Positions 6,148 through 13,261 of a stretch of DNA of 15,244 nucleotides are shown in pieces. Position 1 is the stretch's first letter. Every line of letters starts with the position of its first letter. A program made the translations under genes and the position numbers. A model generated the notes under the pieces. It saw nothing but the letters and a program-made list of their open reading frames with translations, made no database searches and was not told where the DNA came from. Origin of the DNA: an uncultured Clostridia bacterium (GTDB taxonomy: Bacteria > Bacillota > Clostridia > Christensenellales > Aristaeellaceae); NCBI GenBank assembly GCA_946626395.1, contig CAMOUF010000204.1:1-15244 (forward strand). Reading direction: 5' to 3'.

Positions 6148-7989
6148 TCAGTCGTAGATTTTCCTGCCTTTATCATCCGCGATCCCGCAGAAGCGGTGGA
6201 AGAAGGTGTTTACAATGTCGCGCCATTCCCGGGCGTTGGCAAGCTGCTTTTGCATCCGTTCCTCCGCTTCCTTTCGGTCAGGGAAGGGAAGCTCCAGGCC
6301 GGACAGCGCCCGGGCCATTTCCTCCGCCTGAGCGCAGCCCAGAAAATGATCGTCATAAATCCGCTGGATCAGGGTGCGGCCGTCCTTCATGACAAAGCTA
6401 TAGGGGAGACGGTGGAAAAACAGGAGCAAATTGTCCGGGCAGGTATGCGCGTCGGCGTAGAGGGAGCGCAGGGGCTCGGGATACTGGTTCACATAGCCTG
6501 TGCCCCCGCCGGTGCGGTCAATGCCCACGGCGTTCCGGTCGGCCCGGATATAGGTGCCCCAGGCCTGGAATTCATAGCCGTAGGGGTTGGGCCCGTAATG
6601 ATCCCCCGGCGTGACCATCCAGCACAGGCCCAGGGTGGCGGCGTAGTTTTCATAGGCTTCCTGGCTTTTCATCAGGATGCCGGTGAGCGCCGCCGTCTGA
6701 TTTTCCGGCAGGCTGTAGGTCAGCTTCGCCCATTGGCGCAGGGCCTTTTCCGGGTCGGCGTCGGGATTCCAGGCAAACAGGCCGTAAGCAAACAGGTTGG
6801 CCGCCGCGAAGGGGTGGCCCGTCCAGTTATCGTCCCGGCCCAGGTTGCTCACCGCCGCGATGGCCCGCACCCTCTCCTTGCCCATCTGGTCAAAGCATTC
6901 CCGCCACATGGGGGGCATGGCGTACAGGTCGATCTGGTGGCCGGTGTATTCCTGGGCCAATTGGAATTCAATGGCCAGATTGGTTTTCTTCATGCCCAGC
7001 AGCAGGGGCGACAGGGGCTCCCGCACCTGGAAATCATAGGGCCCGTGCTTTACCTGCAAAATCACGTTCCCGTCAAATGCGCCGTCCAGCGGCATATACA
7101 GGTCATAGGCCGCCCGGGGTCGGTCCGTGGTTTGGTCCCGCCAGTCCTGCATACAGTTATACACGAACGCCCGCCACACCAGCGCCCCGCCGTATGGGGC
7201 GATGGCCCGGGCCAGCATATTGGCTCCCTCCGCGTGGGAGCGGCCATAGGTGTTGGGGCCGGGGCGGTGCTCGCTGTCGGCCTTCACCAGGAAGCCCGCC
7301 AGATCAGGAATGGCGCTCCACACCCGCCGGGCCGTATCCGCCCACCAGGCCCGCACCCCTTCGTCCAGGGGATCGGCGGTGGGCAGGCCCTGCTGCATGG
7401 GTTGGGAAAAATCAATGCTCAGCATGAGCCGCACCCCAAAGGGCCGCAGCAAAGAAGCGAACCGGGCGGTATCCGGCAGCAGGGTATCCAGCAGATGCTG
7501 GGCGGGCTGATGCACATTCACATTATTGACGCACAGCACATTGATGCCCACGCTGGCCAGCATCCGGCCCAGCTGGCGAATGCGGGCGGGCTCGTAAGCA
7601 AACCTGCCGCCCTCAAACCAGATGGAGCGCCCGGAGTAGCCCCGCTCCACGGAGCCGTCCATATTATCCCAGCTGTTGATCATGCGAAGAGGATAATACG
7701 GCTTTTGGACGCCCCGGGGAAGATCCTCCCCGCAGGCCCTTGCGCGGATCAGGGCATAGGCCCCGTACAGCACGCCCGTTTCGCCCCCGCGAATGCTTAG
7801 GCCGCCGTTTTCTTCCGTGATTTCAAAGCCTTCCCCCAGAGCCGCGTCCAGCCTGCACACGGTTTTTTCCCTGCCTGCAAAGTACGCTTCCAATTCATAC
7901 TTTGCCATGGCCAGGGGCGTTTCCAGGCCCTCCTGCGGCAATTGATTCAGCATCGGCAGCCAAGCGCGCCGTTCCATCCATCCATCCAT
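6148..7989 (-). CDS. aguA: xylan alpha-(1,2)-glucuronidase, GH67, intracellular
   Basis: This 613-aa enzyme should remove (4-O-methyl)glucuronic acid from the non-reducing end of aldouronic acids derived from glucuronoxylan. Family landmarks are MINSWDNMDGSVERGYSGRS (104-122), GFLVKADSEHRPGP (232-245), WRAFVYN (272-278), GPYDFQVREP (316-325) and EFQLAQEYTG (341-350). The expected catalytic residues are acid E240 and the pair D319/E347. Their mutual spacing (79 and 107) equals that recalled for Geobacillus AguA (E285, D364, E392). All lie 45 residues earlier here, so the N-terminal domain is shorter and the protein falls below the usual 680 or so residues. There is no signal peptide, so imported oligosaccharides are the likely substrate. 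The start at 7989 has GGGGTGAG just upstream; the in-frame ATG at 7977 is an alternative. Confidence 0.95.
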   Translation of the reverse strand: MDGWMERRAWLPMLNQLPQEGLETPLAMAKYELEAYFAGREKTVCRLDAALGEGFEITEENGGLSIRGGETGVLYGAYALIRARACGEDLPRGVQKPYYPLRMINSWDNMDGSVERGYSGRSIWFEGGRFAYEPARIRQLGRMLASVGINVLCVNNVNVHQPAQHLLDTLLPDTARFASLLRPFGVRLMLSIDFSQPMQQGLPTADPLDEGVRAWWADTARRVWSAIPDLAGFLVKADSEHRPGPNTYGRSHAEGANMLARAIAPYGGALVWRAFVYNCMQDWRDQTTDRPRAAYDLYMPLDGAFDGNVILQVKHGPYDFQVREPLSPLLLGMKKTNLAIEFQLAQEYTGHQIDLYAMPPMWRECFDQMGKERVRAIAAVSNLGRDDNWTGHPFAAANLFAYGLFAWNPDADPEKALRQWAKLTYSLPENQTAALTGILMKSQEAYENYAATLGLCWMVTPGDHYGPNPYGYEFQAWGTYIRADRNAVGIDRTGGGTGYVNQYPEPLRSLYADAHTCPDNLLLFFHRLPYSFVMKDGRTLIQRIYDDHFLGCAQAEEMARALSGLELPFPDRKEAEERMQKQLANAREWRDIVNTFFHRFCGIADDKGRKIYD

Positions 7990-8040
7990 ATCCGCTCACC
8001 CCGTACTTCTTTTGCGCCTTGAAACGATTTCTTCCCTGCT

Positions 8041-8069
8041 ATTATACTTCCATTGTCAAATATTCTCAA
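8041..8069 (-). promoter_or_regulatory. sigma-A-type promoter of the GH67-HD operon
   Basis: On the minus strand TTGAGA (8069-8064) and a perfect TATAAT (8046-8041) are exactly 17 nt apart. The start codon at 7989 leaves a leader of about 45 nt. This is the best-matching promoter in the window. No operator palindrome is evident around it. Confidence 0.75.
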
Positions 8070-8109
8070 CCCCGTTTTTCAGAAAACACGCCCTTCATTT
8101 TCTCTTTGT

Positions 8110-9645
8110 TTACCGTTTATAAGCGATGACCGGCGTGCCTGCCGCAGGATGTTCCGGCAGATGGGGGTTCAGGCGGGTGATTTCTTCCAAAGGTACCCGG
8201 CAGCGCTTGCCCAGATCCCAGGTGGTTTCTCCGGGCTGCAGGTAATAGAGGATGATGCCCTTTCCGGCCTCCGGGGCGGGCACGGAAGCGGCGTCCACGA
8301 TCAAATCCGCCTCCCCTTTCCTGATGCCCTCGGCATGGAGCCGCAGGATATACTTGAGCTCTACCCGGTCCCCGGTGACGGCGCTGGGCTCCACCTGGGC
8401 GGCGGTGAGGATGAGCTCATCCTCCGGCGATGCCTGGGTGGCGAACACCGCCCGGAAGGGCTCCTCCTGCCGCACGGACACCGGCACGTCGGTATCATCG
8501 GTCTGGTAAATCAGGGTCACGTCCAGGATGCCCTCCACGCTTAGCTTTTCCTTCTGCCGCTGCGCCTCCACCGGCACAGGGCGGATAAAGGCCAGCAGCG
8601 GGGTTTTCACCCGGGGCGAGCCCTCGGGCAGCGTCATCACCGTGCGTCCGCTTTCCGCGGCGGTTTCGTTCACCGTGCCGCTGCGGTAAACCACCTTCTG
8701 GGTTTGAATATCCAGGATATCGCCCTGGGTGGTGTAAGCGTCCCGAAGGGCGGTCACTTCATGTTCCTCCACGGCGGTCAGCCCGGTGGCCAGCTGGATT
8801 TCCGCCCGCATCAGCCGCCCGCCTTCTCCTGTTTCCTGGCTCAGCACCGCCACGTCCTTCACATTGCACCGGGCCGCCAAGGCGCTGCCCAGGGCTCCGG
8901 ACAGGGTCACCTGCTGTTCAAAGGGCACCGTGTGGCGGGTATACACCAGGGGCCGCCCCGGCAGATCGGCGGTGTGGCAGGCGTCCACCGTGACCGTGCC
9001 CGTCACCGTGGCCTTGCCATCGGCCCCGCCTAAAATATCCTCCACCTGGGCTTCCGCCGTGGCGAACAGGGTATCCCGAATCCTGAGCACGTCGGACAGC
9101 TCGAATTCCTCTCTGAGCAGCTGCTGGCTTTCGCCTTCGCCCACCGTGCGCTCCATGGCGATGGTCTGGGCGGCGCGCTGCAGTTCTTCGCCCTCGCCCG
9201 CGTCCCGGATGTAAGCCACGGTGCGCGTCAGGGCCGCTTCCGCCGTCAGGTTCAATATCGCCTGCAAAAGCAGCCTGCCGTTGAACGCCTTGGCGTTCAC
9301 CCGCTGCACCTGCACCCGGGGCTGCAGCCGCACCGCGGCGGCCTGGCCGGACTCCTCCTTGAGGGGCAGGGCCTGGGAAAAATCTGCCGTGGCCTCCAAC
9401 GCCCGCACGTTGGCCAAATCGCCCTGGGCGTAAAGCACATGAAAGGTGACCCGCCCGTCCGCCGTGATCCTGCCGCCTGCCATTTCTCCTCCGTTTACGG
9501 CGGCGACGGCGTCGGCGTAATACACCCGCGCCTCCTCCCTTAGGCCCCCGGGCAGCGCCACTTCCGCTTCCACGGTGGCCTGGGTGGGCTTGGCCAGAAT
9601 CATCTGCTCCGTTTCCATATTTTCACGAATCCATTGCATTTCCAT
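8110..9645 (-). CDS. sipL: DUF3794 (SPOCS) and LysM protein, SipL-like spore coat/cortex morphogenetic protein
   Basis: This 511-aa protein matches the architecture of clostridial SipL. Repeated DUF3794-type beta-rich modules lie at roughly 20-140, 180-290 and 345-450, each with the VEAEV/VTFHVLY or VTLIYQ strand pattern. One C-terminal LysM domain (about 463-509, YYLQPGETTWDLGKRCRV then LEEITRLNPHL) follows. In Clostridioides difficile SipL docks SpoIVA on the forespore surface through its LysM domain and is needed for coat assembly. This role is transferred by architecture only. No signal peptide or membrane helix is seen, as expected for a mother-cell cytoplasmic protein. The start at 9645 is set by AGGAGGAAGAAAAA directly upstream. 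No convincing sigma-E promoter was found. No spoIVA or other sporulation gene is adjacent. Confidence 0.82.
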   Translation of the reverse strand: MEMQWIRENMETEQMILAKPTQATVEAEVALPGGLREEARVYYADAVAAVNGGEMAGGRITADGRVTFHVLYAQGDLANVRALEATADFSQALPLKEESGQAAAVRLQPRVQVQRVNAKAFNGRLLLQAILNLTAEAALTRTVAYIRDAGEGEELQRAAQTIAMERTVGEGESQQLLREEFELSDVLRIRDTLFATAEAQVEDILGGADGKATVTGTVTVDACHTADLPGRPLVYTRHTVPFEQQVTLSGALGSALAARCNVKDVAVLSQETGEGGRLMRAEIQLATGLTAVEEHEVTALRDAYTTQGDILDIQTQKVVYRSGTVNETAAESGRTVMTLPEGSPRVKTPLLAFIRPVPVEAQRQKEKLSVEGILDVTLIYQTDDTDVPVSVRQEEPFRAVFATQASPEDELILTAAQVEPSAVTGDRVELKYILRLHAEGIRKGEADLIVDAASVPAPEAGKGIILYYLQPGETTWDLGKRCRVPLEEITRLNPHLPEHPAAGTPVIAYKR

Positions 9646-9725
9646 TTTTTCTTCCTCCTGCCTTCGCTTCTGTCCATGCTTATGCGGGCAAAAAGAAGGG
9701 TAGAACGGAAAAGAAAAACAAACAA

Positions 9726-9754
9726 TAGACAAATACAGGAAAATCAAGTATACT
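9726..9754 (+). promoter_or_regulatory. sigma-A-type promoter of the aldo/keto reductase
   Basis: TAGACA (9726-9731) and TATACT (9749-9754) are separated by 17 nt, with each box matching consensus at five of six positions. Transcription would start near 9761. The leader of about 30 nt contains AAAGGAGG before the ATG at 9792. Confidence 0.65.
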
Positions 9755-9771
9755 GTATCTATCAGTATTTG
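9730..9771. promoter_or_regulatory. candidate operator flanking the aldo/keto reductase promoter
   Basis: CAAATAC (9730-9736) and GTATTTG (9765-9771) form an inverted repeat that brackets the -10 box. A second inverted repeat, TACTG (9751-9755)/CAGTA (9763-9767), overlaps the start point. The right arm is part of ATCAGTATTTG (9761-9771), a word also found upstream of the GH10 and malQ genes in the same gene-relative orientation. Confidence 0.4.
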
Positions 9772-9791
9772 TTTTAAAGGAGGAATCCGCT

Positions 9792-10937
9792 ATGCAATAC
9801 GTTCCCTTTGGAAGCCATGGGTTTTCCGTGTCCCGGCTGGGTTTTGGCTGCATGCGCCTGCCCACCCGGAAAGAAAACGGTAAAGACGTGATCGACCGGG
9901 AGAAAGCCATCGCCATGATCCGCCATGGCATCGACAGCGGCATCAGTTATGTGGACACCGCCTATCCTTATCACGGCGGGGAAAGCGAAATCGTGGTGGG
10001 CCTGGCCTTAAAGGATGGCTACCGGGACAAGGTGCGCCTGACCACCAAGCTGCCCATCTGGTCCGTGAATGAGGAAAAGGACATGAACCGGCTGCTGGAC
10101 GAGCAGCTGAAAAAGCTGGACGTGCCCTATGTGGACTTTTATCTGCTCCACGCCATGAACAAGGACCGCATGGACAAAATGGAAGCCTTCCATTATCAGG
10201 ACTTTCTGAAACAGGCCGTGAAGGACGGCCGGATCAAGCATCCCGGCTTTTCCTTCCATGATGACCTGGACGCCTTCCTGCGCATCCTCCACGCCTATGA
10301 CTGGGGCATGGCCCAGATCCAGTTCAATTATCTGGACGACGAGGAGCAGGCGGGCCTGAAGGGCCTCAGGGAAGCGGGCAAATGCGGCGTGCCCCTGGTG
10401 ATCATGGAACCTTTGCGGGGCGGCGCGCTGGCGAACCCGCCGGAAAACGTGAGAAAGCTCATGGAGGAATATCCCCGGAAGCGCAGCGCCGTGGAATGGG
10501 CCTTTGCTTACATCGCGGACTTTGCCGAGGTGGCCACCATTTTAAGCGGCATGAGCACCCCGGAGCAATTGGACGATAACCTGCGCATCTTCGACACCCT
10601 GACCGTGGGCGGCATGACGGAAGCGGACCGGGCCTTCGCCGGGCAATTAAAGCAGGCGTATCTGTCCCGGATGCCTGTCAAGTGCACCGGCTGCCAATAC
10701 TGCCAGCCCTGCCCCCAGGGCGTGCGCATCCCCGATATTTTCCAGGGCTACAACAGCGCCAAAATGTTTGACCAGCCCGGCCGGTTCCTGCACAATTATC
10801 AGGACAAGATCAGCCAGGGCTGCGACGCCTCCCACTGCGTCCAGTGCGGCGCCTGCGAGGCCGCCTGTCCCCAGCACCTGTCCATCATCGACTGGCTCCA
10901 GCAGATCGACAGGGAGTATCACGCCCAGGCGAAATAA
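9792..10937 (+). CDS. aldo/keto reductase with C-terminal 4Fe-4S ferredoxin-type domain
   Basis: This 381-aa cytoplasmic oxidoreductase combines an AKR barrel (about 1-285) with a cysteine-rich tail. The catalytic tetrad is visible as D55 and Y60 (DTAYPYHGG), K86 (TTKLPIW) and H120 (YLLHAMN). The tail has CTGCQYCQPCP (C298, C301, C304, C307) and CVQCGACEAACP (C349, C352, C355, C359, with C344 nearby), consistent with two 4Fe-4S clusters. Such fusions are common in anaerobic Clostridia and suggest electron exchange with ferredoxin-like partners rather than simple NADPH use. The physiological substrate is unknown. It is transcribed alone, with AAAGGAGG upstream and a strong terminator downstream. 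Confidence 0.93.
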   Translation: MQYVPFGSHGFSVSRLGFGCMRLPTRKENGKDVIDREKAIAMIRHGIDSGISYVDTAYPYHGGESEIVVGLALKDGYRDKVRLTTKLPIWSVNEEKDMNRLLDEQLKKLDVPYVDFYLLHAMNKDRMDKMEAFHYQDFLKQAVKDGRIKHPGFSFHDDLDAFLRILHAYDWGMAQIQFNYLDDEEQAGLKGLREAGKCGVPLVIMEPLRGGALANPPENVRKLMEEYPRKRSAVEWAFAYIADFAEVATILSGMSTPEQLDDNLRIFDTLTVGGMTEADRAFAGQLKQAYLSRMPVKCTGCQYCQPCPQGVRIPDIFQGYNSAKMFDQPGRFLHNYQDKISQGCDASHCVQCGACEAACPQHLSIIDWLQQIDREYHAQAK

Positions 10938-10998
10938 GCCTTTCCCATGAGAAATAGAATAGAAATGGTATAAGTATCTCCTTATCGCTTTGCAGATC

Positions 10999-11044
10999 AA
11001 AAAAGCCGGGAAGCAAGCAGCGCGCTTGTATCCCGGCTTTTTTT
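10999..11044. terminator. bidirectional intrinsic terminator between convergent genes
   Basis: The stem AAAAAAGCCGGGA (10999-11011)/TCCCGGCTTTTTTT (11031-11044) has an inner CAAGC/GCTTG helix and T-runs on both strands. It would end both the reductase transcript (plus) and the GH10 transcript (minus, stop at 11056). It is the clearest terminator in the window. Confidence 0.9.
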
Positions 11045-11055
11045 CGCATCCGGCT

Positions 11056-12261
11056 TTAGATGCCGCTTTGCAGCGTTTCCAGCACAGTCCGGAAGGCGTC
11101 CTTTTCGTTGAGCTTTAAATCATACAAACCGCCGTAGGGGCTGTTCAGGTTATACACATAATTGCCCTTGGGGGCGTTGGTGTCGGTGAGGCCCCAGATG
11201 GACACGGCTTTGAGCGGATTGCCGCCTTCTCCGTTCAAAGCCATAAACACCTTGAACAGCTTGCCGTAGTATTCCGCGTGGCGGTCGGCCTGGGTCAGGT
11301 CAAAGTTCCGCACGGCCATTTCCGTGATCTGCACCTCCAGGCCGTCCTGGGCATAGCCCAGAATGGCGTCCCGGATCATATCCAGATGGCTTTCCACCAG
11401 GCAGCCGTCCTGGGTGCCGTAGCCGCCGATATAGCCCTGCATGCCGATGCCGTCGCACAGCTTCCGGGGCTGGCCTTCCCCGTCCAAAGCGGAGGAATTG
11501 ACCTGGGCGATCAGGGTGCGGATGGCCTTGGCTTTATCGGCGAAATACGCGTTGTAATCGTTGTAGTACAGCTTGATGTCCGCGCCCAGCTCCTCCACGG
11601 CGTCCCGGGCATAGCGGAAGGCCAGGGACACATAATCGTCGCCCATGTATTCCCTGAAGGCGTTCACCGCCCCGGAGCGCAGGGTGCGCAGGTGCCGGGG
11701 GTCGCCCGCGGCGTATTCGTTGGCCCCGTCCGCCACCGCTTCATTCACCACGTCCCAGCAGTACACTACCCCGGGGAACTTTTCCTCAAAATGGCGCACC
11801 ACTTCATGAATGTAGTATTCCGTGCGGGCCTTGATGGTTTCCTGGTTGGCGATGGGCTTTTTGCTGTCGAAGCCTTCATGGAAGTACCAGTCGGTCATGT
11901 AGGCGTCCCACACCAGCACATGGCCCCTGACGCCGATGCCGTTGTCCTGGGCCCACTGCACCATCTGGTCCGCCGCCCAGTAATTCATGGCAGGCATGCC
12001 GTCCTCCCGGGCCTGGGAGGCTCGCTGATCCAGCAGGGAATAGGCTTTCATTTCATTGGTAGTGGTGATGGAATTGAAGTTGGCTTTGACTAAATTCAGA
12101 TACTTCTGGTTCCGCATCTGATCAAAGGATAAGGGCGCACCCAGCTTGAAGCCATAGGAACCGGCCAATGCATACATAGGTTTTCCTTCCTCCTGCGCAA
12201 ACGCGCCTCCAACGCAGCACAGCAGCGCGAGCGCCGCCAAAAAACTAAAAAAACGCTTCAT
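11056..12261 (-). CDS. endo-1,4-beta-xylanase, GH10, secreted
   Basis: This 401-aa enzyme should cleave xylan backbones outside the cell. A signal peptide (about 1-22, MKRFF, then a hydrophobic core, then AFA before QEEG) precedes a single GH10 barrel. No carbohydrate-binding or anchoring module follows. Motifs are TTTNEMK (N69-E70), RGHVLVWD (112-119), acid/base E174 in WDVVNEAV, YYNDYN (232-237) and nucleophile E314 in QITEMAV. Two positions differ from the common GH10 pattern as I recall it: D119 where His often follows LVW, and Y277 in GMQGYIG where His is frequent. Both catalytic acids are intact, so activity is expected, perhaps with altered subsite preference. GGAGGGG lies 6 nt before the ATG. 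A likely promoter is TTGACT (12308-12303)-17 nt-TATCAA (12285-12280). Confidence 0.95.
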   Translation of the reverse strand: MKRFFSFLAALALLCCVGGAFAQEEGKPMYALAGSYGFKLGAPLSFDQMRNQKYLNLVKANFNSITTTNEMKAYSLLDQRASQAREDGMPAMNYWAADQMVQWAQDNGIGVRGHVLVWDAYMTDWYFHEGFDSKKPIANQETIKARTEYYIHEVVRHFEEKFPGVVYCWDVVNEAVADGANEYAAGDPRHLRTLRSGAVNAFREYMGDDYVSLAFRYARDAVEELGADIKLYYNDYNAYFADKAKAIRTLIAQVNSSALDGEGQPRKLCDGIGMQGYIGGYGTQDGCLVESHLDMIRDAILGYAQDGLEVQITEMAVRNFDLTQADRHAEYYGKLFKVFMALNGEGGNPLKAVSIWGLTDTNAPKGNYVYNLNSPYGGLYDLKLNEKDAFRTVLETLQSGI

Positions 12262-12279
12262 GATTTACCCCTCCGATCA

Positions 12280-12308
12280 TTGATATAAGCAAATACTGAT
12301 CAAGTCAA
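12280..12308 (-). promoter_or_regulatory. putative GH10 promoter containing the shared ATCAGTATTTG motif
   Basis: On the minus strand TTGACT (-35) and TATCAA (weak -10) are 17 nt apart. The spacer contains ATCAGTATTTG (12300-12290). The 19-mer TTGACTTGATCAGTATTTG (12308-12290) matches the sequence upstream of malQ (14873-14855) at 17 of 19 positions. It may be an operator over the promoter, or the end of a dispersed repeat that happens to supply a -35 box. Confidence 0.45.
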
Positions 12309-12352
12309 AAGCGCAACTGCATACACTCGTTAAAGGATCGTAGGTCGGGCCG

Positions 12353-12407
12353 GGCTCCCTTAGGAGGGAAGCTGAATGAAGACTTGGCTCCCCTGATAGG
12401 GGAGGCT
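12353..12407. repeat. two adjacent related hairpins (GGCTCCC-type palindromes)
   Basis: GGCTCCCT (12353-12360) pairs with AGGGAAGCT (12365-12373, one bulged A). About 13 bp later CTCCCC (12388-12393) pairs with GGGGAG (12399-12404), again starting with GGCTCCC. The two look like diverged copies of one palindromic unit in the gene-free stretch 12262-12484, resembling dispersed palindromes of gut Clostridia. Neither has a T-run. Confidence 0.55.
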
Positions 12408-12452
12408 GATCCCCTCCTTCACTTCTTCCATCCGCACTCGGCTTGCTGTCCC

Positions 12453-12480
12453 ATTGCCTATTGCCTGATACCTATTGCCT
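12453..12480. repeat. heptanucleotide tandem array, 4 units of ATTGCCT
   Basis: Four head-to-tail 7-mers read ATTGCCT, ATTGCCT, GATACCT, ATTGCCT. The array lies 4 bp downstream of the XRE regulator's stop codon (minus strand). It resembles the short tandem heptamer repeats best known from filamentous cyanobacteria. It is a different 7-mer from the array at 15117-15147. Confidence 0.7.
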
Positions 12481-12484
12481 TTCT

Positions 12485-13216
12485 TTACGTCAAATCCGCT
12501 TCCAGGCGCACGCAGCGGCCCACGAAGGTGAGCTCGTTGAAATTTTTGATTTCGCTTTCGAAGGCTTCGTCATATTTTTGCAGCATCGCCTGGTAATCGT
12601 TCACCCGTTTGATCTTCCGCAGCACCCGGCCCTGGGGCGTTTGCAGCAGCATGATGGCCCCGTCCACCGCTGCCTGGGCAGGCACCACCAGCACCAAATC
12701 CCCCCGCTGCACCCGGAAGCCCCGCAGGGCGTTGTCCGGGGCCATGAAGTAAAACACCTTGTCCGGGGACGCGCCTTCGATTTTCCCATTGGTGATGGGC
12801 AGCAGGCGATGGCCCACTTCCTTCATCACCGCGTTGTAAACCGGCACATGCTTGAGCACGCCGGACAGGGCGTCCAGCCAAATGGAGCCCGCCACGCCGG
12901 GGTCGCTTACCGCCACCACTTCGGCTTTATCCGGCTTAGCGGCTTTCTTGGGCTCCACCGCCCGGGTCAATTGAGGCACGGCGGACTGCAAATCCACCGT
13001 GGCTGCGATATCGTCCAGAGTAAAGTCCGCTTCGCTGTGCTCGGTCATGCCCATGGATTTAAGGATGCGGCGGGCCTGGTCGTCCGCGATGATGCGGGGG
13101 CCGGCTTCCACTTCCATCAGGTATTTATCGCTGACGCCGCATTTCCGGGCCACCTGCTTATGGGTCAGGCCCTGGCGCGTGCGCTCCAAACGAATCAAAT
13201 CTCCCAATCTGCTCAT
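12485..13216 (-). CDS. XRE-family regulator with degenerate S24/LexA-like C-terminal domain
   Basis: This 243-aa protein has an N-terminal XRE helix-turn-helix (about 5-60, LGDLIRLERTRQGLTHKQVA then CGVSDKYLMEVEAG). A low-complexity linker (85-105) follows, then a domain with the S24 peptidase pattern at about 150-205 (VFYFMAPDNALRGFRVQRGD, then LVLV, DGAIMLL and VLRKIKRV). By eye alignment to LexA, the self-cleavage Ser-Met is replaced by A163-L164 and the catalytic Lys by R200. The fold may be kept but autoproteolysis should be lost. The start at 13216 is chosen for AAAAGGAGC just upstream. The gene begins 45 bp after the malQ stop on the same strand, so the two are probably co-transcribed. 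Ligand and targets are unknown. Confidence 0.82.
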   Translation of the reverse strand: MSRLGDLIRLERTRQGLTHKQVARKCGVSDKYLMEVEAGPRIIADDQARRILKSMGMTEHSEADFTLDDIAATVDLQSAVPQLTRAVEPKKAAKPDKAEVVAVSDPGVAGSIWLDALSGVLKHVPVYNAVMKEVGHRLLPITNGKIEGASPDKVFYFMAPDNALRGFRVQRGDLVLVVPAQAAVDGAIMLLQTPQGRVLRKIKRVNDYQAMLQKYDEAFESEIKNFNELTFVGRCVRLEADLT

Positions 13217-13261
13217 AGCTTGCTCCTTTTCTGTCTTTCCGGGAACCATTTATTAAAAAGA

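Noticed and set aside
5701..7800. A 699-codon open frame on the plus strand opposite the GH67 gene
   Set aside because: It is antisense to a gene with clear GH67 motifs, and its translation is rich in Gly, His, Pro and Val without any recognisable domain. Long antisense frames are expected in GC-rich coding DNA.
9661..9780. Possible sigma-E or sigma-K promoter before the sipL-like gene
   Set aside because: Only partial matches to the -10 consensus were found and no matching -35 at the right spacing.
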